Of a stretch of DNA of 64,000 nt, positions 35,392 to 46,949 are shown piece by piece. Position 1 is the stretch's first letter. Each line of letters begins with the position of its first letter. The stretch is from Clytia hemisphaerica. Lineage: Eukaryota; Cnidaria; Hydrozoa; Leptothecata; Clytiidae. A model generated the notes under the pieces. That model saw nothing but the letters and a program-made list of their open reading frames with translations, was not told the origin of the DNA and did no database searches. The translations under genes were made by a program, and so were the position numbers. The DNA lies in NCBI GenBank assembly GCA_902728285.1, contig CACVBU010000083.1:906081-970080 (forward strand). Direction: 5' to 3'.

Positions 35392-38300
35392 TCAAGATAA
35401 TGCCGTCAAAAGTTGGTCCTTACGCTCATTCGCAACACGGAATATATCTTCTGCTAAGGTTTGCATTGATTTGTAACTGACAGTTTGAGATGAGAATATA
35501 TCTTTCATAAATCCAAGCATGGAATCCTAAAACGGTGATAAAATTTCACTAGTTAGAAACTAAAACATTGATTCTCTGTCACCTGGGAAATCGTGAAAAT
35601 AATCTTCAGTTCGGATTTGTCTCTAATTCGAAGTGTATTCTTTCCCCTTGAGCTGTGTCAATACACGTTTTTGATAAGAACAAAGTGTATAAGAACAAGT
35701 TAAGAACATTTTTATGGCTAGTCGTTGTGGACTTAAAAACACCATATTTCTTAGAAAAATGGTCAAAAATACTCACAAAATGGTCAAAATAAGAACATGC
35801 TGAGAACATTTTTAGGCTTAAAAATCAAAAAGTTAAGAACATCCGAAAATTTTTGAATGTTCTTGTAAAAAAACGTGCAATGCGAATCGAAGCCATTAAA
35901 AGACGAAGTCTTAAGTAAGAAAACAGAGCCATTTTTCATCACAAAAATCAAAGTTGTTTTTCACTCATGAAAATGAAAAGTATACGAAGTTTCATGGTGC
36001 TCACACTTATCATATGTAAACAAGATATCATAAAAATTCAAAGCTCGTTTGTAAATGTTGCCATACCAACGAAATTCATTCTTAATTTATTCAATGCTAA
36101 ACTTCAACGACTTCTAATGCCTTGAGTTGAATAGGAAAGAACTATGCCAAATCACTCTAAAATATGCATTCTTTTTAGCACCTTGATTGGAAATTTCAAT
36201 ATGCCGATTGTTGATGAAGTGCTAGAATTTCAATGGGCTTCAATAGCCCACGCGATGCGATTGCCCATTAAGGGCAAGGAAAATCAAAGTAGATATTTTC
36301 AAATCAATGACCCCAATGACCTAATCGGAACAAGGGCCATCGCGTGAAACCGAAAACGCCATTTATTATTATTTTGTTCGTTTTTCTATTTTCTTTAACT
36401 GTAAAATTATTTGAGGTGCTAAGCCCTCTAAAGGGGATACTGAAACCGATTCAACTCCCTAAAAAACGCAAGGATGGCCAAACAAATAATGATGAATCTA
36501 GTAATGGGTAAAGGATGGAAGTGCAGGCTAATTAAGAGCTGCGAGTACTAGGTTTTCCAGATGACGGGTGAGTGTCACCCGATTTTAGAAATTGGAAATT
36601 TCTTGGCCGAAAATCGAGGAAAAAAAGCCCGAAATTTGAGAATTTTGGAACCCTCGCCGGGACTTTTTTCCCGAGATTTAGGCATCTTAAAAAACCAAAA
36701 TAGAAATTAAATCGGGATTTTTCCATTATATTATATAGCGTTTAGATTAAATGATTTTGACGACCGTTAGCGGGACTTTAAAAGTTTGTGGGACAAACTA
36801 GCTTGGAATGAAAGTGGATGATGAAAATTGAAAAGTGAACAAACCTTGAATGAAAAACAGACATCGTTCAATTCTTTAACTGGTCCTAGGAAACCCCATG
36901 CCAGCAGAGGTGTCAAGTGCATTGAAACATCATAAAATCGCGAGTAAAAACCATCAGGATTCTGAAAACGAAAGTCCAAAGTATGAATCATAAATATGTG
37001 TAGTGTGGTATACGGAGGGAGTTGAGAATACCATTTGATACAAATAAAGGCCTCCAGTTTGACGAAACATGAAATCAACTATACTAAAGTGATAACGGCG
37101 TAACTTGGCTAGTGGAATTTGATTCATAAAAAACTAAACTTAAAAAACTAAAAAAAAAACTGAAATTAGCCGATTTCCATAAGGCAGTTAACAGTCAAAA
37201 TGAATAAATAAATATTCCCATGTGATCAGATGTGATTGCAAAATAAATTGTACTCACCTGTAACATTCTCTTTTTACTTTGGATGACTGTCCATATTGCT
37301 GTCGACAAGGCCTGAAAATGAAAGAAAAGACAATTTTACAAATTTTTCGAATGGTTTCTTTTTTTGGACTCATGAACGGAAAAAAGACATTCATAATTAC
37401 ATGGTCTAGAAATTAGAATTGAACAGCTTACAGTTTTCTTGATACTTTGGGAGAGCCAGCGATTTTGGATGGCAGCTGTAACACTTGACGGAGGGTTTTG
37501 TAAGTCTTCTAAAGAATCCATTATCATAAAATCGAGAATGACGTCATAAAAGTTCATACTGCATACCTGCAAAGAAAATATTAAGATTCTTCAAGTTCAA
37601 TTTAACGTGGTTGAAAAATTTGGTAATCAAATACATTCATAGAAATTTTTTTATCAAATCTGGCTAGGTTTAACGAGACCTCCAACATGATATTCTAGTT
37701 TCAAAGGATTCTCAGATGTAGACTTGGTTCACGTCAAAAATGGCTGTTCTTATCACAATGTCATGTTTCATCAATAGATTTTATTCATAGGAAATTCGAA
37801 GAACATAAGATAAATTACCAACCCCTCTTTGTCCAAGTTCTTCATCAATGAAAGCCCAATTTTGAGAATCTTCACAATATCGCACCATTTCATCATAGTC
37901 AATACCAAACTGCATGTGGTCCTAGACAATAAAATGGTACAAACGTTCAAAGTCGTGAAAATTAATATTAATAACCCTGCAGATTATAACTTTCGATATC
38001 GAAAAAGCTTGATCTAAATATTAGTGTTGGATTTCAAAGCTCTGACAGTAAGAATATGTTTATACATGTAGGTGATTTTTTTGAGACATTTTTTTTTATA
38101 AACCAGTGTCCAAAATAATCGGAAACATCCAAATTTCGATTTCCAAAAGGAGGTACTATCCAAAACTGTATAACAAGTGCTTTGACTAAAAATTTCCAGC
38201 GATCTTACAAAATGGCCTTTACTACCTCACTCAACCATTGGTTTCACACGGTGATTGAGTCGAAAGACAATCCCTATAATTCAATCTCCTCCAAGTAGAT

Positions 38301-41300
38301 TTTTCATCCGTAATTACGACAAATTCCGTGACATAAGTGACATATTAACACAGCTGAACTGAACATATAATACTTACATAATTAGCTTTCTTTAGTAGTG
38401 TGGTGAGCATCTCTTTTCCAGATTTGACGAACCATTCTTTGCATTCTGAATTCTTTAACATGTGCTGTGAAATTTGAAATTATATGTAAGGGGCTTTTCA
38501 AGAAAAAAATTTGAATATCTAAACTAATATAGGGTTGGAGGATATAACAATTTTCATTGACAAAGTGACTTTTGCCCCCCCCCCCCCTGGATAACGGGTT
38601 TTACCCCCCGGACAACCCAAATTACCCCCAGGACAGAGCAAATTTTCCCCCCGGACAAGGCAAATTTTGATGATTTTTCGTCACCCCCGGACAATATATC
38701 CACCCCCCCCCCCCCCCGTATAGGAGCATTTTCTGGAAGAGCCCAAGTAAGTAAGTCTGCGACCGTAGTCGGAGGCGACCCAAAGGCTTCTCTTTAGATA
38801 GCTATCTTCCCGAATGGGCAAAGGTGGTCTAACAGATTACAACGTCCCCCAAAACAACATCACATCTGCTGCTGCTATCTTCCCGAAGGGCGCCACTCGC
38901 TCTCCCTGGATTGCTCCACTTACCCTTGATCCTTATCTTAATTGCTGAGCATCAAGCAGAGAGGCATCAAGTACCATTTTGGGAATCTTTGGTATGACCC
39001 GGCTGGGGGTTGAACCCACAACCTTGCGAACCGTAGGTATAAGAGACGATTATAGGTAAATATTCCAACAGTGTCTTTTGATAACATAAATTTATCAAGA
39101 TTTTCAAAAGATTTTTTTTTTTATGAATTCTTTTAATAAGTTTTTGAATTTTTTTTTCAGATTTCTTTATTTTTTACCTTGAATGCTCTTCGTAGACAAA
39201 AGACTTTGACACTGAAATCAACATCGTTCTCACAGTGTACTAGCTCTGTCCTGAAAAATAAAAAATATTAAATGAACATAAACTGAGAGATTGTGAAATT
39301 ATGATCAATACATATCCTTTAGGAGGAAAAGAACTTTGAATAGCGTGCCGTGGCGAATCTTAAAAAAGTAACAAATCGACACAAATTTATTCGTTTGCAC
39401 GACTTGCAATCCCATCTTCCTTTTCGTTAATTGCTCGTGCACGTTAATAACTTTCACAGTTTTTCAATCATTTCGAAATGAATTATGGGATTGAAACTCG
39501 TACAAATTTGAGTTAAAAAAATTACCATGTATGCGAAGCTTACCAGTGCTTACTGTAAACGTTTCTCCGTAAACTTGAGAAAGCTCTATAAAAAAATTAA
39601 CAAATTTTAAGATACATACCTTACGCTTCTGATTGGTACACCATAATTCGTTAAATATTCAATACCATACATGAGGAAATCTTCTTGACTGAAATAAAGA
39701 CGTGGGACGGAATAACTTAAGTCTGTTCCAAAAGAATTAGCACACATTTTGATACAGACTTTTCGTTTCAGGTTAAATCCCTTCAAAGGAAGCTAAAAAT
39801 GGCTAAGAATGGGAAAAATGGACCCACTTTGGAGGGCTGTCAAATTTGATCCAAGATATAAAAATTCTGAAAACATTTTGAAATCAGCGAACTTAATCAA
39901 TAAAGGTACAAATTCAAAATTTTTGGTCAAGTAGAAAACCCTTCATTTTTTCATCTTCATTTTTCATCCGCTTAAGATAATCTTTCCAACGTAATATTAT
40001 TTTAATTCTTTTCTAGTTGAAGAGAAATGTATCAAAATTATATATAAACCTTATGTATGTAACAGTACACAACAGGGTTTATGTTAGCATTGTGTATTAC
40101 AGATAGATTCCCTCAAAATTGTAAGTGTTAAAGTTTACTTGTATTTGGAGATGAGATCTTTAAGTTTCTTTTGGAAAGTGACGTAATCTTGAACTTCTTC
40201 CTCTGTAACCTGAAAAACAAAAGAACATCTTAAATAGGAATGTTTAGGTGAAAGGTAACATTAAAAGAGGATTCGATTATCGTGTTGTATATTCACAGAG
40301 GATTAGGTCTTGGTAGAGCACTCTTGAAACATCACTCAGCTTTCAACGTAATAAGGAAAAACACGAATAACATTTAAAAAGAGGATTATCTAAAATGCGA
40401 AACGTTAGAAACGTTAAGATCCAAAGAAAAATATTCATTTTGTTTTTTTTTCAGCTGACTTTTTCCACTTAAACCATTTAGTTCTGTGAAGCAATTCATA
40501 TAAATCTGAAATTATATCATTTCCTTCACAGGGTCTTGGTAGAGCACTCATTTTGAACTCATCTTGAAGCATCACATAGCCTTCAACGTAATAAGGAAAA
40601 TAGAATAAGTTTCATAATCGACAAACCTCAAGGTCTACCGATTCAGCAGCCGATGCAAACGAATCATTATCGCTATCGTAATCGGAATCGACTTCGCCGA
40701 ATCGATTATTATACACTGTATCCAAGACATCGTTATAATTAGTCCCTTCTAAAGCCTGAGCATCGCAAATCTGAAGGAGTTCATCATCTAATGTCTGTGT
40801 TTGTATCTGTTTATCTAAGTATTCAGTTGTTTGGGTTTGGATTAAACTTAAGTCTTGTGAATAGTTCAGTAGTTTTCGGAGACGTTCGATTCCTTCCTCG
40901 ATTACTTCATTGCTTCGATGATTTGTTCGATTGTATTCGTTTTTGAAATTGAGTAACGATTCAACTTCGATTAAAGATTTGTCGAATTCTATAATGGCTG
41001 TAATGTGAAGCAAGAAAGAAAATTTACACATTCATGTCGAAAATAATTTCAAAGAAAAATTAATTTTCCAAGGGAGATTCCCAAAATCAAACGCACATTC
41101 AAAATTTGAGTTATCGAAAATCATAGCAAAAAAACAATTTATTTTCTCCTGAAAATTCCAAAAATCGAACGCACACTTAACATTTGAGTTTCTGGTATTA
41201 TAGTGTAGGGTTGTACAGACTTAAGATTTGTTTATGGAAAATCATGCACAGTATCTTTCATCAAGATGTGACAAAATTAATACGTTTAAAAATACTGAGA

Positions 41301-42584
41301 TTTTATTTGATCAACGAGTTGATATGAAAAAATTTTTTAATTGTTATTCTAAAGCTGCTTAGCTAAAAAAACTTTATGAAGTGATTTACCTTTATTTAAG
41401 TTTACATCTCTACCTTCGCTTCCTGTAAGAAAAAAAAAGTAAGACGGGGTCACACGTGAACACACATCTCAAAAGCATGTCAATAAACAGCTTAAAGGTA
41501 AGAGGCTTAGTACAGACAAAAAAGTATAAATAATCTGAAGAGTACACGTTTTTTCTAAAAGAACAACTATATATAACAAAACAAGGCTGAAATTTGGCCA
41601 AATGAACAAATTGAGAACAATCGTAAGCCTCCGATTTCAGAAACTACCCAGAAAGTACTGATTTAAACAGATTTTTAAAACCCGTTTTAATCTATTTCAA
41701 CTAAGCGTATTGTAACATTGTAAGAACATTCAAGCCTGAAAATTTCAAAAAATTAACAACAGTCCAGCCAGAGCCAAAATTTACTGGTTCTTATAAAAGA
41801 AGAAGAATGTATTACAATATAGTTTGAATATTTCTAGGTTATAAATCACAAGATGATGAGGTTTATAAATACCTGGAATGACAGCTAATCTAGTGCTTTT
41901 GTTACTCTTCATACTTCTTCTTGATGACACGGAGCCCCTCCTGCTTCGTTGCTTGTGATATTTTGTAGGCTTCAAAGACCCTATTATACAGAGAAAAAGA
42001 AAATTTGGACACCCTGAAAAATTAGTTTGACAACTTAAAAATGGTACTAAATGGTATTGCTTGGCTTACAATCTAGGCTAAGTTCTGATGGTTTGAGTAC
42101 GATAATAATTCTTGAAAAGTTTCAGTTATCATGGTCTGAGTGTCAAAGAAGGATTTCTTCTTGTTAATTCATAGTATAGTGACGAGAAAATAAAATAAAA
42201 GATAAACTTTCATTGGAAACCAATATTTAGTTACACATGGAGGAAGAAAATGTGCAAAATAGGCTGAAATTATAGAAAGAACAACAACAAACTTTCTTAT
42301 CCACGGACAAAAAAAATCCACTCACCACCAGAATCTATCTCTTCCTTGATAACAATATGTCCTTTCCCACCTATAACAGTACCACGTTTTTTAGGTGGTG
42401 GCTCAAGCTCTCCTTCCACTTGCCTATCAACTTCATACCAACTGGGAAAGAACCGACCATTCTGTAGATAGTTCTTGGTCATGTAATATATAGCTCCAAC
42501 ACCGAGCAGTGAAGATAAAACTAAAAGTTTCGATTTTGTTGTTTCAAGTAGATATGAAAAACTACCACCACCAGTTCCATCCAT
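35392..42584 (-). CDS. MIGA: Mitoguardin, complete 13-exon gene (536 aa)
   Basis: Exons, in order: 42584-42326, 41980-41873, 41422-41390, 40997-40627, 40209-40139, 39688-39620, 39250-39178, 38464-38378, 37921-37823, 37566-37432, 37311-37258, 36961-36845, 35526-35392 (stop TGA). Every junction has GT/AG and phases join without a stop. Mitoguardins are outer mitochondrial membrane proteins that promote fusion and bridge mitochondria to ER and lipid droplets. Visible here: N-terminal membrane helix (about 20-36), a basic stretch, coiled-coil, an acidic FFAT-type motif (SFASAAE, 246-252), and the conserved C-terminal lipid-binding domain with FYDVILDF, DSLEDLQNPP, PDGFYSRFYDVS and LAWGFLGP. The start has a good context (AATAATGG). 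The donor after exon 9 (GTTGGT) is weak but required by phase and homology. Introns contain a SINE and MITEs. Confidence 0.95.
35662..35879. mobile_element. MITE of the TACACGTTTTTTATAAG family, near the 3' end of MIGA
   Basis: It starts TACACGTTTTTGATAAGAAC and ends GTTCTTGTAAAAAAACGTGC within the last MIGA intron. AGAACATTTTTAGGCTTAAA words link it to 17691. Confidence 0.7.
36144..36511 (+). other. Two overlapping frames inside the last MIGA intron, possible gene relic
   Basis: A 67-codon plus frame (36144-36347) is followed, one frame over, by an open stretch reading VKPKTPFIIILFVFLFSLTV, then LPKKRKDGQTNNDESSNG and a stop at 36511. Together they resemble a small membrane protein broken by a frameshift. 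There is no homologue I know and no splice support, so this may be chance. Confidence 0.2.
38565..38720. repeat. C-rich tandem repeat in a MIGA intron
   Basis: CCCCCCGGACAA-type words recur about every 27 bases between two long C runs, in the intron after exon 7. Confidence 0.7.
38740..39055 (-). mobile_element. tRNA-derived SINE in a MIGA intron
   Basis: On the minus strand the element starts with a tRNA-like head holding a B-box-like GGTTGTGGGTTCAACCCC (about 39033-39010), followed by GGGTCATACCAAAG and a conserved body (GGTACTTGATGCCTCTCTG, CCAGGGAGAGCGAGTGGCGC). The A box is not clear, and the element ends near the C-rich repeat. The head and body resemble SINEs widespread in marine invertebrates; the name is not fixed. 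Confidence 0.55.
40305..40607 (-). repeat. Two direct repeats in the intron after MIGA exon 4
   Basis: GTCTTGGTAGAGCACTC, then CTTTCAACGTAATAAGGAAA, occurs near 40310-40362 and again, with an internal 15-base gain, at 40533-40600. The second copy on the minus strand lies in a 46-codon open frame (40572-40435, MLQDEFKMSALPRPCEG and on). The first copy has stops, so an exon is not established. Confidence 0.6.
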
Positions 42585-45103
42585 TATTTTCCTTTGTTCT
42601 GTGTATGTGTGTGAATGTTTCTTTTATAGAATTTAAAATCTATGATTTATTAGTGACGGTATATCAATGGAAAGTCGCTTTGGTTTGTAATTTAGGTCAT
42701 TATCAAGTCTTTTAAGTGAACATAATAATACTAGTTACAAAAATTAAAAACAAACTGTATGCAATGTGATTTAAAACAAATATCACGAGCCAAGAAAAAA
42801 TAATGAAACAGCCCCATTGTTTCTTTTGTTTCTTTGTTTCTTTTGTCTTTGAAACATACATTCAAAATCAGCACCCTCAAATTTGACTAAAATGAATACT
42901 GATCCTGATTTTGGGGAAAATGTTTGCTTAAAAATTTTCTGATTTTGAAAAAATTCTCTGATTTCCGATTACAGAAACAGTATTTTCATCTCATGCAAGA
43001 TTTAATTCTCAAGTTTGCAGGTCTGTATAATCATGATTTTCTGTTTGAACAATTATTAAAAATCTGCAACATTAAAAACAATAACACACTTATACATATA
43101 TCAGAATCTGCACCAGAATAACCGCTATAAAATAGATCTAAAAAAAAGGTCTAAATATGCCCTAGCAAGTAAGTTTTAGAGTTCAGTGCTAGGATGATTT
43201 GCCTGTGTCTGTCACGTGTATTTCACTTGATATGTAGAAAAGTTAAAGATTCTACAATGCTACGAAAGAAAAATCAAAAGTTTTAGCAGTTCTTCAGTTA
43301 TTTCAAACAGTCTTGGAAATCCTCTTAATTGTGTAAGACTCTAGAGGCCTTTAATCATGTAATTACACCAGATTACACGGCTAAAATTAAGGCCTATGTG
43401 GAATTGCATGCTTGAGATTGCTTGAGACCTAACAAAACCGTTTAGATTTTTCAAAATATGCTGAATATGTACATGGTAAAAGGGACTAAAGTTGAATTGT
43501 TTTCTGCGATAAATTTTGAGTAAGATAGTTTAATATTCAAATAAGTGATCAAAAGCAAATGAGGTTTTTCAAAATGATGGACTACCCATTAATGGCTATC
43601 TTTCCAAAAGTTTGCTCAACATTCAAATCATTTTGGTTGGTAAAATTGGACGTTATGATGTAATTGAGCCAAATCAACCAATCCGTGATCAGAAAAACGA
43701 TTTGAATGTTAATTCAAAGAAAAAATAACCAAAGTTTTATCTTAAAATTGAGCAAAAGCTTTTCGATTAAAAATCATCTGAAAAGATTTTGTTCAATTTT
43801 AAAATAAAACTTTGTTATAATGGATATAACCAACTAACTAAAAACTCAGCGTGTTGTAATTGTTGTAATTAAGTCCTTAAAAATTCACTTGCTTTCACCT
43901 TTGCGCACAAATTTGAAACTTTAAAAGTACAGTTTTGAATTAGCTTTGATCAAAAAAGTTCTTTCATTGGCCAGTGCGCTGCCTTTTCTTTCAAAATGTT
44001 GTGCATTCATTGCGCCATTCTAACTTTTGTTTTGATTAACAGTATCAATGTGGGTATGAAAAAAGACTGAATGTGGGTTCAAATAGACAAACACTCAACA
44101 ATGAATGGTGGGAAGACGAGATCTACGTGACATGACATGATTGGAGAACAATTTCGATTTTGATTTAAAAGTTTCGTTCCAAGTTTTCCAACTGTTTTCA
44201 AAAAACTGAAACCCACTTTTTTGCTCAAGCTTCCTCAAGCAGGGTGGGAAATAAATCATGCAATTGTATGTGGGTGTACTTGGGCGGACTATGATAAGCA
44301 CGCATTTACAAGTTTACGTCTGCAGGAGTTAAGCATGCAGTTAGGAGGATTTCTCAGACTGTTATACAATGGCAAATTAACCTCTTTTAGAGCATAGGGC
44401 AATCAAACGCAAAGTCAAACGACAATAGTTGTTTGGGAGAACGTGATGGTCTATTAAATAACAAATTACTCCAGCCAGTACAAATCATCGCGTACATAGG
44501 TAACAGTTATGTTGTAAAAGACAAATCAATTATAATGACATTACAGTATCATTTAAAACATTTCTGCTGGAGTACCATGAAGTTGGACAACAAAAAATCA
44601 TGCGAGATAGCGGGAATTAAGATGTTTCTCAATGACTGCTGGACGTGTTATCTCAAATCAAATAATGATATTAAACATAGTTATGCATGACAAATTTTGT
44701 AAATCAAGTTCCGTCAACAGCTCTAACTTGGGACGATTGGTCAAAACATGGCATTGTTGATATCTGGCCTGTATTTTCACTTACTGCCTACCCAGTAAGA
44801 GTAGCGTATCACATTATTTGCTATCTATGATTCAAGGTTATGTTAATTAAATGACTTTGGAGGTTTGGTGAAATTGTGCCCGAATTGCTGTCCCATGTTT
44901 TGTCAGCTAGTCCCAAGTTAGATCAGTTGACGGTTTGTTTTGATATAACTTTGTATTTTAATGACTAGCCATGTCATTTTAATGACCAGCCAGGTCATTC
45001 ATTCAAGGGCTATGCATGTTAGCCTCCAATGATGCAAGTCAGCAAGTTGGGTTATGTCACGGTAATTAATTTATGTCTAATGTTATGGTTTTTTGAAGTG
45101 CTT
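42585..45103. other. Upstream region of MIGA without a recognised gene
   Basis: The MIGA promoter should lie at its left edge, but no TATA box is evident. Several 60-95-codon frames (such as 44433-44690 plus) are unrecognised and lack splice signals. Confidence 0.35.
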
Positions 45104-45111
45104 GTTCTAAG

Positions 45112-45683
45112 ACGACCCTCGACATGGCCCGAGAATTATCGGGCCTCTTCGGGCCATGTTCGGGCCGGGAGTCCTTATCAATTCTTTTGGCCCGAACATG
45201 ACCCGAGTCATTCGGGCCATGTTCGGGCCATGTTGAATGTTAAATTGATTCAGCATGTCCAGTCAAACAAAATAGTACAAAATAAGATTTGTCTGTTTTG
45301 TTTATATCGCTCAAAAAAACTTTACGAGCTTCCCATGGACACGCTTCAGGACCAGTTTACTAGCAAATATTTCCACCCTAAGTATATTTATAACTATGTT
45401 TTCATACCAAATAAGACATTTAATATTTATATGAATTTACAACATTCATATATTTAATATAATTAAGAGAAACCAAGTTTTTCTCATAGAAAATGTTAAA
45501 AAAATTCAGTCCTGAAATTACACGCCTGTTTAAATCATGTTTTCAAAAATTGGCCCGAGTGTGGCCTGTGCGTGGCCCGCGTGTGGCCCGAACACGGCCC
45601 GAATTCTCGGGCCATACTCGGGCTTTACGTGAATTCCAATAAAAGTTTTGGCCCGAGAATTCTCGGGCCATGTCGAGGGTCGT
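45112..45683. mobile_element. hAT-type element rich in GGCCCGA words, TSD GTTCTAAG
   Basis: Exact 8-bp duplications GTTCTAAG lie at 45104-45111 and 45684-45691. Inverted ends are ACGACCCTCGACATGGCCCG and its complement. Both subterminal regions are packed with GGCCCGA / TCGGGCC words (over a dozen), which could be transposase-binding repeats; the middle is AT-rich and non-coding. Confidence 0.85.
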
Positions 45684-45931
45684 GTTCTAAGAGATGGGCG
45701 AATTTGATTATTTCTAGTTTTCAAAAGAAGCAAATTTAATCTTTCTTCTACTAGATTACACTTTCATATATAATGCCAATTATATTATGCATGTAAGTTT
45801 TGTATTAATACCGTAAACGGCCATAACTTGCAACGAAAAACAGCGTTTTTTGACTATACCTAGAAATGAAACTTTCTGAGGGAATTTCAACACGGCAATT
45901 CGGCCACCAAAATTTTTGCATACAATTCAAT

Positions 45932-46364
45932 ATGGCAGATGGAAAGGCGAAAAGGTCTATACAATCGAAGGTATTCAACATGATCGAAGGTAATCAAAAA
46001 GTAATCGAAATGATTGAACAAATGGAAAATTGTCAAAGAAAATGCCATAATCTGGAGTCGAGTAGTAAGTATTCGATCACCGATAAAAATCGATAGGTAG
46101 TCACTGACCACCTTCAATTATTATCGATCATTATTGATTACTTCAATCACAATTGAACGTTCGATTAGTCTGGATAAATGATATCTACTTTGATTCTGAT
46201 GATAAACCTGTGGTGAAATGGTTGAAGTATCAAAACAAACTTGTTGTCAAAGAGATTCAACAGTAAGTGAAAATAAAGTCCAGAAATCAACAATTCTATG
46301 TTTTGATCACTCATTTCAAGTTTATAGAGCTGCTGACGGTATTTGGCCTTCTTTAGAATTTTAA
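45932..46364 (+). CDS. Small three-exon gene, possibly SYCE3-like (87 aa)
   Basis: Exon 1 45932-46064 ends at a perfect GTAAGT donor. Exon 2 46169-46262 also ends at GTAAGT, and exon 3 46328-46364 ends in TAA; phases 1 and 2 join cleanly. The product starts MADGKAKRSIQSKVFN, has a coiled-coil (about 14-44) and then IWINDIYFDSDDKPVVKWL and AADGIWPSLEF. Length (87) and the spacing Trp-12-Pro-24-Trp match, without gaps, my memory of vertebrate SYCE3 (88 aa), a central-element protein of the synaptonemal complex. Identity is low, so this is a tentative family call; the gene model itself is strong. An in-frame ATG at 45866 could add 22 residues. Confidence 0.7.
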
Positions 46365-46595
46365 CATCCAAAAATTTCGGGCTTGTGCGTTGTGGATAAA
46401 AGTGTTGTTAATGATTTTTGTATCAAACTTTTGTCAGGACAGCTATTTTCAGAAAACAAACTTACCAATATAAAAAACATTTTTCAGGACAATCAAATAC
46501 AAATCAACCCTCAAAATTATATATTATAGGTTTCATCCCATCTAGAACTTGAAATCATCTGTGAAAACTTCTTTTTGCAATGTTTTGCTCCCAAC

Positions 46596-46721
46596 ATGGC
46601 GGAGCGGGAGATGGAGTTCAAAGTCCAGATACGAATTTTGGCGCTACGAGGCCGTGCGTTCGCGCGCAAAGAGGCCGGCGACGCGTATTTTTTCCTTAGC
46701 GAGTTAGCGGACGTCGCTTAG
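46596..46721 (+). other. GC-rich island with a 41-codon frame
   Basis: The sequence from about 46590 to 46740 is strikingly GC-rich for this window. It has an ATG in an AACATGGCGGAGC context and reads MAEREMEFKVQIRILALRGR, then FARKEAGDAYFFLSELADVA. It may be the 5' end of the adjacent retroelement, whose coding relics begin near 46950, or a YY1-like promoter word. I do not recognise it as a gene. Confidence 0.35.
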
Positions 46722-46949
46722 GCAATATAGCGTTTTCGGCGCTTTAAATATTTTTTATATTTATGGATTTTAAATTTTCTATAGAATACTGTTAAACTTA
46801 CCATCAGATTTATCCCGGTGACTGAATCCAACTAGCTTAGATTTCTAGGTGTAGGCTACGTTAAACGTAAATTTAGTACAGACAAAAAGAACTACTTTGC
46901 TGTAAACTTTTTATTGCTTGCTGTGGATTTTGGTGGAAACAACAGGAAG

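Noticed and set aside
38982-39040. Possible functional tRNA gene
   Set aside because: Only a B-box-like part is seen, no cloverleaf could be traced, and it continues into a SINE body.
42509-42715. Plus frame at the start of MIGA
   Set aside because: It is antisense to MIGA exon 1 and its leader.
45029-45457. 142-codon plus frame
   Set aside because: It runs through the inverted end and GGCCCGA words of the 45112-45683 element and has no family.
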